Of a stretch of 64,000 nt of DNA, positions 8,925-17,456 are shown one piece after another (within the stretch, counting starts at the first letter, position 1; every line of letters starts with the position of its first letter). Under the pieces are notes generated by a model. It was not told where the DNA came from, made no database searches, and was given only the letters and a program-made list of their open reading frames with translations. The position numbers were made by a program, and so were the translations under genes. Location of the stretch: NCBI GenBank assembly GCA_017307755.1, contig JAFKGQ010000019.1, forward strand, positions 67,001-131,000, given 5' to 3'. The stretch is from Chitinophagaceae bacterium. GTDB taxonomy: Bacteria > Bacteroidota > Bacteroidia > Chitinophagales > Chitinophagaceae.

Positions 8925-10226
8925 ATGCAAGTACTTAATTTCATATATCGTTTGAAATATGGGGCGCTCAGCGTAGTCTCCCTGCTCCTGTACACACATA
9001 CTTTTGCCCAGACCGACACCAGTTTTGCCAGGATCGAGCTCGGTCTGAGCGAATATCTCCATCAGGTGGGAAAGAATAATCTGGGTTATACGGCACAAAA
9101 ATTCAATATCAGCATGGCGGAGGCGGACATCGAAACAGCCAGGATATTCCCGGACCCTGAGCTGAGCATCGGCGCTTTTAATAACCAGAACGAATCCCTC
9201 AAACTTGGGTACGGGTTCAATGGGGGGCTCAGCGAAAACTTTGAGCTGGGCGGCAAACGGAAAGCAAGGGTAAACCTTGCCCAAAGCCAGCTGGCCCTGA
9301 GCAAGGCCCAGGTGGACGACTATTTCCGCAACCTGCGGGCCGACGCGACGGCGGCCTATTTTCAGGCCATCCAACAAAAATATCTCTACCAGGTGACGCT
9401 GGCCTCCTACCGGGTGATGAGGTCCCTGGCCGACGCGGATTCCATCCGTTACCGCGCCGGCGCCATCATGGAGATCGACGCCCGGCAGTCCAAGCTGGAA
9501 GCTAATTCCCTGATGAATGACCTGCTCCGGAGCGAAGCTGACTGGAAGAACGCGCTCCTTCAGCTCGGTACAATGACCGGCAAACAAAGGATCGACACCT
9601 TCCTCATCCCCACGGGCAGCTTTGACAGTCTGGATAGGAACTTCGACCTCGGGACACTCATCGTCACAGCCCAAAACAACCGCGCAGACCTCAAAGCCGC
9701 CCTCGAAAACAAGAACATCTCCCTGCGGAGCCTACAGCTCGCCAAGGCCAACCGGAAGATAGATCTGGGGGTTTCTGTGGGCGCAACATATAATAGTGTT
9801 TCGCACAATGATATTGCGCCTACGCCGGCCTATACCAATACTTCGGTGGGTGTAGCCATTCCTCTGAAATTCTCCAACAAATATAAAGGAGAGCTCCATC
9901 ATGCACAATTTGCCATTCAGCAATCCGACGTCCAGTACGGCGACGTGGAGCTCCAGATACAAACAGAGGTCACGCAAGCTTATATCAACTATCAGGCTGT
10001 CCGTAAACAGGTAGGCCAGTTCAGGGCGGGCATGCTGACGGAAGCCAAAAGGGTGCTGGACGGCAAGATTTATAGCTACCGGAGAGGTGAAACTTCTCTG
10101 CTTGAAGTGCTCAACGCCCAGCGCACTTACAACGATGTTCAGCAAAGTTATTACCAGACCCTCAACAATTATGCTTTATCGCTCATCGATCTCGAGCGGG
10201 CTTCGGGGATCTGGGATATACAGTGA
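8925..10226 (+). CDS. TolC-family outer membrane channel of the RND metal efflux system
   Basis: 433 residues when started at ATG 8925, which gives a normal signal peptide (hydrophobic core near residues 10-25, ending HTFAQ); upstream in-frame codons would overlap the pump gene and spoil the signal. Two OEP repeats are visible: long alpha-helical coiled coils rich in A, Q, E and L around residues 65-200 and 265-430, with the usual NPxLSIGAF-like entry (FPDPELSIGAF) and the RRGETSLLEVLNAQRTYNDVQQSYY signature near the end. It forms the trimeric exit duct of the tripartite pump. It starts 10 bp after the RND stop and ends 10 bp before the convergent barrel gene. Confidence 0.93.
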   Translation: MQVLNFIYRLKYGALSVVSLLLYTHTFAQTDTSFARIELGLSEYLHQVGKNNLGYTAQKFNISMAEADIETARIFPDPELSIGAFNNQNESLKLGYGFNGGLSENFELGGKRKARVNLAQSQLALSKAQVDDYFRNLRADATAAYFQAIQQKYLYQVTLASYRVMRSLADADSIRYRAGAIMEIDARQSKLEANSLMNDLLRSEADWKNALLQLGTMTGKQRIDTFLIPTGSFDSLDRNFDLGTLIVTAQNNRADLKAALENKNISLRSLQLAKANRKIDLGVSVGATYNSVSHNDIAPTPAYTNTSVGVAIPLKFSNKYKGELHHAQFAIQQSDVQYGDVELQIQTEVTQAYINYQAVRKQVGQFRAGMLTEAKRVLDGKIYSYRRGETSLLEVLNAQRTYNDVQQSYYQTLNNYALSLIDLERASGIWDIQ

Positions 10227-10236
10227 CCTGACGGCT

Positions 10237-10827
10237 TTAGAATATATAAAAGATGCTTGCCTGCACTACGTTGGTCCTAAAGTCCGTCTTTACATTGGAT
10301 ATATCAAAATCACCTACCTTGGACAGACCAGCGATGTACCGCGCCCCGATGCCAAATCCGCCCTTTGTCTGATAGCCTATACCTCCGGCTGCCGACAGGT
10401 CCAGCCTTTTGGCGAAATTGCCAAATGACGCGCCCTTGGTATCCTCTTTTATACGAAATCCTGTCTGCGGACCTGCTTCGAAATACAGCCCAAAATTAGT
10501 CCTATACTTGATCAGGAAGGGCACAGAGAGATAGTATACGTTTAAATTTTCCTTGCCGAACAGGTCATTCTTCATCTTTGCTCCCTGCGAAGAAAACAGG
10601 AACTCTTCCTGTATCGAGAGATTGTCGGTTATCCTGAAATTGACCAGCGCGCCCGCATGAAAGCCCATCAAAGCCTCGGTGGCAAAATCGGTGTTCGTGT
10701 AGTTGCTGTAATTCGCCCCGGCTTTCAGGCCAAAAGTCAACCTGCTAAATACACCCTTAACAAGACCCTGGCTGCGACAGTTGGTAGACACCAGGACAAG
10801 ACCGATAAAAAGAATCTTCAATTTCAT
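10237..10827 (-). CDS. PorT-like small outer membrane beta-barrel protein
   Basis: 196 residues from the ATG at 10827; the longer frame to 10905 adds 26 residues without a signal and is unlikely. The N-terminus is a signal peptide. The body is an eight-strand-type barrel: FGLKAGANYSNY, GFHAGALVNFRITDNLSIQEEFLFSSQG, YYLSVPFLIKYR, FGLYFEAGPQTGF, and an aromatic end ASIFYIF. This is the porin-family / PorT-like outer membrane domain found in many Bacteroidota proteins of unknown function. It is convergent with the TolC gene and divergent from the LytS gene, so probably transcribed alone. A CAATTTTG stretch about 30 bp upstream of the start could be its -7 box. Confidence 0.82.
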   Translation of the reverse strand: MKLKILFIGLVLVSTNCRSQGLVKGVFSRLTFGLKAGANYSNYTNTDFATEALMGFHAGALVNFRITDNLSIQEEFLFSSQGAKMKNDLFGKENLNVYYLSVPFLIKYRTNFGLYFEAGPQTGFRIKEDTKGASFGNFAKRLDLSAAGGIGYQTKGGFGIGARYIAGLSKVGDFDISNVKTDFRTNVVQASIFYIF

Positions 10828-11027
10828 AACTTGATTTTTGATTTTCGGGGCAAAATTGGGCAGCTTGCGTAAGCCCAACAATGGGAAGACAACCGAAGCG
10901 GACAAAATCGGTCATGAAGCATTAGCATCAGCAGGAGCCATAAAACTCCGACGCTTTAAAGGCTGTTTTGTCCGTCTCGCGACCTTTCCGCGTGCATTCC
11001 GGCGAAGAATTGCCCTACCTTTATCCA

Positions 11028-12074
11028 ATGAAAGCAAGTCCCCTTGTAAAAGACCTCATCCGGTCCTGCTGGCTGCTGGCAGCCATCGTTGCGGTCATTG
11101 CTTTTATGTTTGTTTACATTTTTCAATCTGTCAACACCTTTCCCATTCTTTACTCTCTATTCGTAGGTCTGCGTATTTTTCTGCAAGGTCTTGTCAATAT
11201 TTTCATCCTGATCACATTACAAAAACTGGTCCCCGCTGCACCGGCAAAACGAAAGAGGCTTATCCGGTATGCCGCAGGATATCTGGTAGTTTTTATCTTT
11301 ATTCTATGCACTACTCCCCTGGAACAATACTTATCTTTTCCGGCAGGAAGCGGCAGATCTATAAAGGAAAGCCTCCCTTCTATCCTGTACCAGGGCATTA
11401 TGAACAACACGCTTGTGATCATCGTACAAAACCTTGTGATCCTCCGGCACGAAAAGACAACCACGGACCTTGAAAACTCCAGACTAAAGGCCGCCAACCT
11501 GGAGTCTGCCAATCTGCTGTTGAGACAACAGATCCATCCTCATTTCCTCTTTAATGCATTAAGCGCGCTGAAAGGCCTTTACAAATCGGATGTTCACGCG
11601 GGAGAGGCCTATCTTTCACATCTGGTGAACTTTTTACGCGCCTCGCTGACAGAATCGCAAGCAAGGGTTTCGTCTCTTTCGGATGAGATCAGGCTTTGCA
11701 ATGATTATCTGGAAATGCAAAAAATTCGATTTGAAAACGCCCTTGTCTGTACCATTGACCTTCCGGAGCAAGTGATAACAAAGGGGTTTGTACCCTCGTT
11801 CTCGATACAATCGCTGATGGAAAATGCCATCAAGCACAACGAAGTGACGGAATCATCGCCCCTACGGATCAGGGTATTCTATGAGCACGGCCGCATCATT
11901 ACCGAGAACAACCTGCAGACAAGGTCCTATATAGACGCGCCCAGCGGCAGAGGTTTGATGAACCTGATGGAAAGATATAAGCTCTTGTCTACGGAAGAAG
12001 TCATCATCCTCCAGGACAAGGAAAAATTTTCCGTAAGCATAAAAGTTTTAAGCGATGAAGTTAATCATCATTGA
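11028..12074 (+). CDS. LytS/YehU-type sensor histidine kinase (His_kinase/HATPase_c)
   Basis: 348 residues from ATG 11028; the upstream in-frame ATG at 10968 gives an implausible polar leader. Four hydrophobic segments lie in the first 150 residues, then a short coiled coil, then the His_kinase domain with QQIHPHFLFN (phospho-acceptor His about 172) and an ATPase domain with the N-box LMENAIKHN and a glycine-rich stretch PSGRGLMNL. It should sense a membrane or envelope signal and phosphorylate the LytTR regulator whose gene overlaps its 3' end by 20 bp. The element TACCTTTA at 11016-11023 resembles a -7 box but would give an almost leaderless mRNA. Confidence 0.92.
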   Translation: MKASPLVKDLIRSCWLLAAIVAVIAFMFVYIFQSVNTFPILYSLFVGLRIFLQGLVNIFILITLQKLVPAAPAKRKRLIRYAAGYLVVFIFILCTTPLEQYLSFPAGSGRSIKESLPSILYQGIMNNTLVIIVQNLVILRHEKTTTDLENSRLKAANLESANLLLRQQIHPHFLFNALSALKGLYKSDVHAGEAYLSHLVNFLRASLTESQARVSSLSDEIRLCNDYLEMQKIRFENALVCTIDLPEQVITKGFVPSFSIQSLMENAIKHNEVTESSPLRIRVFYEHGRIITENNLQTRSYIDAPSGRGLMNLMERYKLLSTEEVIILQDKEKFSVSIKVLSDEVNHH

Positions 12075-12816
12075 AGACGAAAAGGTGACGGCCAGGGATC
12101 TGTCACAGACAATAGAAGAATTATATCCAGGAACAAGGATAGAGAAAATATTGAGCACGGTAAAGGAAAGCATCAGTTACTTTAACAATGGTACCGATGC
12201 AGACCTGATCTTTTCGGATATTCAGCTGGGTGACGGTCTAAGCTTTGAAATATTTTCCAAAGTGGAGATAGATGCGCCGGTGGTATTTTGTACAGCTTTT
12301 GATGAATATGCCTTACAAGCCTTCAAAGCCAATGGTATCGACTATATCCTAAAGCCTTTCACCACCGAAGCGGTGGGGGCGGCCATCAGCAAGTACCTGT
12401 CCCTGCGAGGGAAAATCACTGAGAGTACACTGCCATACAAGGCGCTTGAGCAGCTGTTCTCTTCCCGGAAAACGACGGATACGGGCGCGGTCCTTGTATA
12501 CCAAAAAGATAAGATCCTGCCGATAGCTGTCAGTAAGATTGCCTTCTTTTATCTAAAGAATGGGGTGGTACATCTTACCACCTTTGATAAAACAAGCTAT
12601 CTGATCAACAAAAACCTGGAGGAGCTGGAGAAAACGACGGAACCGTTGTTCTTCCGGGCCAACCGTCAATTTCTGATCAATAGAAAAGCGGTACTGGATG
12701 CGTCGAGCTATCTTTCTCGTAAACTTTCCGTCAGCCTGTCCGTACCGCCCCCGGAAACCATCACCGTCAGCAAGGAGAAGATCCCCCAATTCCTGGACTG
12801 GTTGACACAGCCCTGA
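12055..12816 (+). CDS. LytTR-family response regulator
   Basis: 253 residues. The receiver domain (1-120) has the acidic pocket EDE (7-9), phospho-acceptor Asp55 in FSDIQLGDG, and KPF with the conserved Lys. The LytTR DNA-binding domain covers about 145-250 (KIAFFYLKNGVVHLTTFDK, FRANRQFLINRKAV). The start codon lies inside the kinase gene with a 20-bp overlap, so translation is coupled and the two form a cognate pair. The target genes cannot be told. The gene ends 14 bp before the convergent DinB stop. Confidence 0.93.
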   Translation: MKLIIIEDEKVTARDLSQTIEELYPGTRIEKILSTVKESISYFNNGTDADLIFSDIQLGDGLSFEIFSKVEIDAPVVFCTAFDEYALQAFKANGIDYILKPFTTEAVGAAISKYLSLRGKITESTLPYKALEQLFSSRKTTDTGAVLVYQKDKILPIAVSKIAFFYLKNGVVHLTTFDKTSYLINKNLEELEKTTEPLFFRANRQFLINRKAVLDASSYLSRKLSVSLSVPPPETITVSKEKIPQFLDWLTQP

Positions 12817-12830
12817 TACATGCAGCATTC

Positions 12831-13319
12831 CTATCCTTCATAAGGGAATACGAGGCTGAGATCCGTCTCGGGCGGGATATGCCCCATAAGCCGGCACATC
12901 AATACGATCTGTCCTTTGTGATGGAACTCATGCGAAACGACATGCATGAAGATCTGCCGCGGGGTGGCGGTTACCTGCGGTCCGTCAGGGTCGGGTCTGC
13001 CCTTGATCGACTCATCCGGATTGTCGCCAAATTTCTTCAGAAAAGCCGCTATGATCTCATCCACTTGTCCGTAAAGCCGGCGTAGCTGCGGCAGGGTGCT
13101 ACAGGCTTCCGCCTTTAGGATGTTATCTGTCCTCACGCCCGCAAAACGAACTATCCAGGCGAAATAACAGTCGGCACTGTGCCATAGCAGATCGCAAATG
13201 GTCTTATTGTCATAGGCCGTCATGGGCGTGTTCAGATCATCCCCGACAGCAGTCTCGACAAAGCTCAGAAGGGTTTCCCGCACGTATTGTGTCCACGTAT
13301 ATTGCTGCTGTAACATCAT
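12831..13319 (-). CDS. DinB-family protein
   Basis: 162 residues when started at ATG 13319, which overlaps the acyltransferase stop as ATGA; the longer frame to 13361 would intrude further into that gene. The fold is a four-helix DinB/YfiT bundle with three potential metal ligands: His in LLWHSADCYF near residue 47, and HEFHHKGQ near 135-140. In this superfamily the bundle binds a divalent metal and may act as a thiol-dependent transferase or hydrolase, often without known substrate. It is the last gene of the long minus-strand unit. Confidence 0.85.
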   Translation of the reverse strand: MMLQQQYTWTQYVRETLLSFVETAVGDDLNTPMTAYDNKTICDLLWHSADCYFAWIVRFAGVRTDNILKAEACSTLPQLRRLYGQVDEIIAAFLKKFGDNPDESIKGRPDPDGPQVTATPRQIFMHVVSHEFHHKGQIVLMCRLMGHIPPETDLSLVFPYEG

Positions 13320-14464
13320 GCTACCAGTTTTTGTCTCTCCTCCGCCCGCGGGCGCAGCCAACGTCGTTGCAGCCAGTTCCTCACCGGCTCATCATAGAGT
13401 TTTAGACAGGCGTAGGCTATTATCACGGCCCCAAAAAAAGTAGCCAGTGCATAGGGGAATGCCTGCCGGAATCCTACGCCTTTGTGGTTGCTTACCCAGC
13501 CGGTGTAGATGTAAACGAGTGGATAGTGAGTAATATAAATGGGATAGGAAATATCGCCAAAGAATTTGCAGATCCGTGACGAGAAGCCCTGGCTAATCCT
13601 GGCGCTGGCGCCAAGATAAACCACTAATGGAAAGACAAACAGGATCACAAACGACTCGTACAGGCCATTCATCCATAGATGATCCGCACCTCCAATCCTT
13701 GGTATGGCAAATACGACCACCAATAACAGGCTGCACCATAAAAAGGCATTCCCGATCCTGGTCAGGTGAGCAGTCCGGGACAACAACAGGCCGGCACAAA
13801 AAGGATACATCAGTCGGGTAAACCCGATGCGCAATTGCTCAGGGTTGAAGGCCCAGCCACCTATGACATCGCCGGCGCCACCGGTCAGCAAATAGTGAAC
13901 GAGGGCAGCCCCGGACAGGATTACCAGCACCCATAAGGCCGTCCTGGAGAATTTCCGGATGAACAGCGCATAAAGAATATTCGCCACATATTCAAAGAAT
14001 AAGGACCATGCAGGGCCATCCAGCGGATGCATCTCCTGCCAGCCGCGTATGTCCATGGATGTCGGTACGGGGATGAGGGTAAATCCGATCACCATGATCA
14101 GAAGCATTTTCCATACAGGTATGGTATGGATGGCCGGCCACATCGCAGAGTCCTGGAAGTAAAAACCCAGCGCGCCGACGATCATCCCCATGATCACCAT
14201 GGGATGCAGTCTCACAAGTCTGCGTTTGAAGAAATCGCCCGGTGTCATCTTTTTCCAGCGATCGTCATAGGCATACCCGATGACAAAACCTGAAAGCAAA
14301 AAGAAAAAGTCCACTGCCAGATATCCATGATTTATCATAAGGTCCAGATGGCTGGTGGAATGGGCTTCAAGGATGTGAAAGATGACAACGAGGATGGAAG
14401 CCACGCCGCGTAGTCCGTCTAGTATGGGATAGTGCGGTTTTGTGGCAAGAGAGGTTGATTTCAT
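13316..14464 (-). CDS. Acyltransferase 3 family integral membrane protein (OafA/YrhL-like)
   Basis: 382 residues from ATG 14464; the start at 14494 would overlap the MFS gene. About ten membrane segments are visible. The family signature is at the N-terminus: ILDGLRGVASILVVIFHILE, with the RG and the conserved His of IFH, followed by the FFFLLSGFVIGY loop. Proteins of this family transfer acyl groups, commonly acetyl, to sugars of exopolysaccharide, O-antigen or other carbohydrates at the inner membrane. Here the gene follows the MFS gene by 17 bp and overlaps the DinB start by ATGA, at the end of the glycan-degrading unit. Acylation of a cell-surface sugar is possible, but nothing in the sequence shows the acceptor. 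Confidence 0.92.
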   Translation of the reverse strand: MKSTSLATKPHYPILDGLRGVASILVVIFHILEAHSTSHLDLMINHGYLAVDFFFLLSGFVIGYAYDDRWKKMTPGDFFKRRLVRLHPMVIMGMIVGALGFYFQDSAMWPAIHTIPVWKMLLIMVIGFTLIPVPTSMDIRGWQEMHPLDGPAWSLFFEYVANILYALFIRKFSRTALWVLVILSGAALVHYLLTGGAGDVIGGWAFNPEQLRIGFTRLMYPFCAGLLLSRTAHLTRIGNAFLWCSLLLVVVFAIPRIGGADHLWMNGLYESFVILFVFPLVVYLGASARISQGFSSRICKFFGDISYPIYITHYPLVYIYTGWVSNHKGVGFRQAFPYALATFFGAVIIAYACLKLYDEPVRNWLQRRWLRPRAEERQKLVA

Positions 14465-14481
14465 CCTGGAATATACAAAAT

Positions 14482-15660
14482 TTATAATGACCATTCCGGT
14501 CGTCTGTAGCGGCCGATGGCCAGGGCAAGACCGGATAGCACCATGAGCATGGCAAAAGCATAAATATGTCTCATTCCAAAATGACCGGCAAAAGCTCCGA
14601 GGAGGGGTCCTGTGACGCCAAGCGACAGATCGATGAACAGCCCATATGCGGCCAGTGCGGTCCCTTTATTGGAAGACGGCACCAATCTCACCGCCTCGAC
14701 TCCCAGCGCAGGATAGACCAGGGAGAAACCGAGGCCGGCCAGACCTGCTCCTGCTGCGGCGGCAAATGGTACAGTCGCCTGCCATAAGACAAACAAACCC
14801 AGGGTTTCGACGGACAGGCAAACGATGGACGTCCGCAGTCCGCCAAAGCGATTGATCGCATTCGGAAAGGTCAGACGGCCAGTGATGAACAACATGCTGA
14901 ACAGGCATAGGCACAGTACAGCACCCTGCCAATGCAGGGACGCATAATATAAGGTTATGAAAGTGGAGATGCCGCCGAATCCCAGACCGCCCAGCGCCAT
15001 GCAAGTACCATAAGGCGCCACCTGTCTGAGCACTTTTACAAAGGGCTGTCTTTGCTTGCCGGCGCCGGCTTTTAATGCCGGCTTGTACCTGGCATATGCG
15101 ATGCCCAGTAGACCGACGGCGACGATGAGGATGCCTACAGTGCCGAGTCCGAAATGACGCTGGATGATGACACCGCAAGGCGCACCGGCAGCCAGCGCAC
15201 CATAGCTGGCGATGCCGTTGAAAGAAATGGCCCTGGCTGTATTTTCCTCGCCTGTGGCCAGGATAGCCCAGTTGATCGGGCTGGAGCCGACGAGCCCTTC
15301 CCCAAAACCAGTGATTAGCCGGGTGCAGGCAAGGATAGCCAGGCTGATGGCGGGATACCCGCCAAGCAAATGTACCATCACCAATATCGCCCCGCTGATG
15401 GTGAATCCGATCATCCCGCGCATTATTGCCAGCTTGGGGCCCTTCTTATCCACGATGCTTCCCGCATACCCGCGGCACAGGAATGTCATGATATACTGTG
15501 TGCTGATGACGATGCCGGCGATCATTGTGCTGTAACCGAGGTCGTGGGTTACAAACACGGGCAGTATCGGTAATGCAAGCCCTATGATGAAATAGGCCAA
15601 AAAAGTAAAGGCGACATAGCCTACAATCTTCTTACGAACCATCGGAGCAAATTTAGGCAT
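14482..15660 (-). CDS. MFS transporter, YhhS-like
   Basis: 392 residues with 12 hydrophobic segments. The first loop has the YhhS/YfcJ-like pattern (GLALPILPVFV, then ISTQYIMTFLCRGYAGSIVDKKGPK), which fits the MFS motif A region. These are proton-coupled exporters or sugar and drug permeases of the inner membrane. The gene lies 29 bp after the GH78-like rhamnosidase stop and 17 bp before the acyltransferase, all on the same strand, so it may be part of the PUL transcript and could move a released sugar, but the closest visible resemblance is to drug-efflux-like permeases. Confidence 0.88.
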   Translation of the reverse strand: MPKFAPMVRKKIVGYVAFTFLAYFIIGLALPILPVFVTHDLGYSTMIAGIVISTQYIMTFLCRGYAGSIVDKKGPKLAIMRGMIGFTISGAILVMVHLLGGYPAISLAILACTRLITGFGEGLVGSSPINWAILATGEENTARAISFNGIASYGALAAGAPCGVIIQRHFGLGTVGILIVAVGLLGIAYARYKPALKAGAGKQRQPFVKVLRQVAPYGTCMALGGLGFGGISTFITLYYASLHWQGAVLCLCLFSMLFITGRLTFPNAINRFGGLRTSIVCLSVETLGLFVLWQATVPFAAAAGAGLAGLGFSLVYPALGVEAVRLVPSSNKGTALAAYGLFIDLSLGVTGPLLGAFAGHFGMRHIYAFAMLMVLSGLALAIGRYRRPEWSL

Positions 15661-15689
15661 CTCCGGATAAACCGGACATCAGCCTGTAA

Positions 15690-17456
15690 TTATTTCCGGA
15701 TCACCTTCACCTGTTTAGGGGCAGTGAAAGTCGAAACGATCTTACCACCGGGTTGCTTCACATGCCTTACTTTCACCAGTCCGTAGGGAGTGGGGAAGCT
15801 GCCTTCCGCAAATTGCAGGTCGCCGAGGTGTGGATCTATTTTTATGGTCCTGCAACCTGGCTCTACCACGGTAATGCCCAGCACATGCTGGGTCAGCCAG
15901 GGAGTAGGGCCGGAAGCCCAACCATGGCAGAGGCTGTGGCGGAAGCCGATATAACAGTACGCACCGTAGTCGCCGTGTATATCTTTCCGGCCGGGTTTGG
16001 GCAGATCATCTATACGGGAAGCATTGGGCAGCCAGTCCAGGTTGAAATCTTCCCAGAATGTAGTAGCGCCCAGGTTCAACATGGCTCCCCAGAAACTACG
16101 TATGGCATCTAATGCCCCCTGGTAGTCACCAGCTTTTGCCTTTGCCTGCAGCATGTAATACCCGTAAAAAGTAGAAAAGCCCTTGGCTCCGCCCACAGCC
16201 AGTATCTCACTATTAGCCTTTTGCGCCGGCATGAGGCCGGATAGGGCCATCAGTGCCGCGGCCTGCTTGGAATGGTTGTGATCGGGTACGTATTTCCTCA
16301 GACGTGCAACTGCCGCTTCACATTGAGCGGCAACCGCAGCTTCGCCCAGAATCTTGCACAGTTCGGCCCCGTCCGTCAGCGCCCAGATCATCATAGCCTG
16401 TAAGCCTGCATCCACGCCTTTTTTGTTCTCACTGGAAGGCCAGTCCAGGAAACGGGTGCCATCCAACTGCTCTTTGTTGTCGTTGCCGATCTTGCTGATG
16501 ATATACGCCAGTAGTTTGGTCAGATAGTCTTGCTGCTGTTTGAGATAGGACAGGTTGCCGTTGTGATAGTACCAATCCCTATGAATGATGATCCACCACA
16601 TGGAGTAGGTGCTGATGCCATTCATCCAGGAGGGCAAGGGGGTGATGTCGCGGGAAAGGTCAAGGCTCTTGGGTACTATGTCGTTGTTGCCGAACACCGC
16701 GCTGATGGTGGAGATTTCCGGGTGCATATCGCCCACCCACACCAGCCTGTCGCGTTTGATGCCGTCCCAGAGATAGTCCTGCATATTCAGCTGCACCGTA
16801 TAGGCGCCGGTGAGCCAGATCTTATTTAGTAACGGGTCACTGCAGTTGAAGGAACCGAGATAGGGCAAGTCCCTGAAAGTGAATATGGCGCGCACTTCTT
16901 TCAGTTGCAATTCGGTGTCGGCATCCAGCAGGTCGATCCGTACAAAGCGGAAGCCGGTATTGCCGACCTCCTGCTTACCCAGCCAGGGCAATTGCACTGT
17001 TTCATCACGCATGGCATGATCGTTGGTGGCGTTTTGCCTGGGCTCTATCTCACTCATGGCTTCACTGGCTGATTCGCCAAAACGAACCCGGACGCGCACC
17101 GGCTTACCCGATTTATGCATTCCTGTTATGATCTGAAGCCCTCCGTGCAGCTCCCTGCCAAAGTCGAGCAACAAGGCCGGGTAGATACCTCCTTCGCTTT
17201 TCAGGATGCACATATCTTTGTTAGCCAGGTCGGCCTGCCCGTTGCCCGGCAGCAGGAGGCGTTCTGCATTCATGATCAGAGAGTTTGCGTTTTCCGTCCG
17301 CCAGGTGATGTTCACCGGCGAAAGATATCGCCTCACCGTTGCCGTGGATTGTGCCGTTTTAGCCCGGCCGGCCTCGAATACAGGTGGTAGCTGGGCGCTG
17401 GCCGCCCCACCCAGCAGGGAAAGCAGTAAACATTGTGCAAAAAAAGTTTTTTTCAT
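15690..17456 (-). CDS. GH78-like alpha-L-rhamnosidase, secreted
   Basis: 588 residues with a cleavable signal peptide (ending GGAASAQ). A beta-sandwich domain (about 30-190) precedes an (alpha/alpha)6 barrel. The GH78 core motif is DGIKRDRLVWVGD at residues 231-243: D231 and D243 match conserved sugar-contacting Asp residues, and position 236 is Asp where characterised GH78 enzymes have the catalytic-acid Glu. The candidate base is Glu469 in TTFWEDF. A C-terminal beta domain ends the protein. It should remove terminal L-rhamnose from oligosaccharides in the periplasm. The protein is shorter than typical GH78 enzymes because N-terminal carbohydrate-binding domains are missing. Its ATG overlaps the stop of the preceding lipoprotein gene as ATGA. 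Confidence 0.85.
   Translation of the reverse strand: MKKTFFAQCLLLSLLGGAASAQLPPVFEAGRAKTAQSTATVRRYLSPVNITWRTENANSLIMNAERLLLPGNGQADLANKDMCILKSEGGIYPALLLDFGRELHGGLQIITGMHKSGKPVRVRVRFGESASEAMSEIEPRQNATNDHAMRDETVQLPWLGKQEVGNTGFRFVRIDLLDADTELQLKEVRAIFTFRDLPYLGSFNCSDPLLNKIWLTGAYTVQLNMQDYLWDGIKRDRLVWVGDMHPEISTISAVFGNNDIVPKSLDLSRDITPLPSWMNGISTYSMWWIIIHRDWYYHNGNLSYLKQQQDYLTKLLAYIISKIGNDNKEQLDGTRFLDWPSSENKKGVDAGLQAMMIWALTDGAELCKILGEAAVAAQCEAAVARLRKYVPDHNHSKQAAALMALSGLMPAQKANSEILAVGGAKGFSTFYGYYMLQAKAKAGDYQGALDAIRSFWGAMLNLGATTFWEDFNLDWLPNASRIDDLPKPGRKDIHGDYGAYCYIGFRHSLCHGWASGPTPWLTQHVLGITVVEPGCRTIKIDPHLGDLQFAEGSFPTPYGLVKVRHVKQPGGKIVSTFTAPKQVKVIRK

Noticed and set aside
10838..11473. Plus-strand ORF of 211 codons over the LytS start
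   Set aside because: It overlaps the kinase gene in another frame and lacks any domain; the kinase frame carries all expected motifs.
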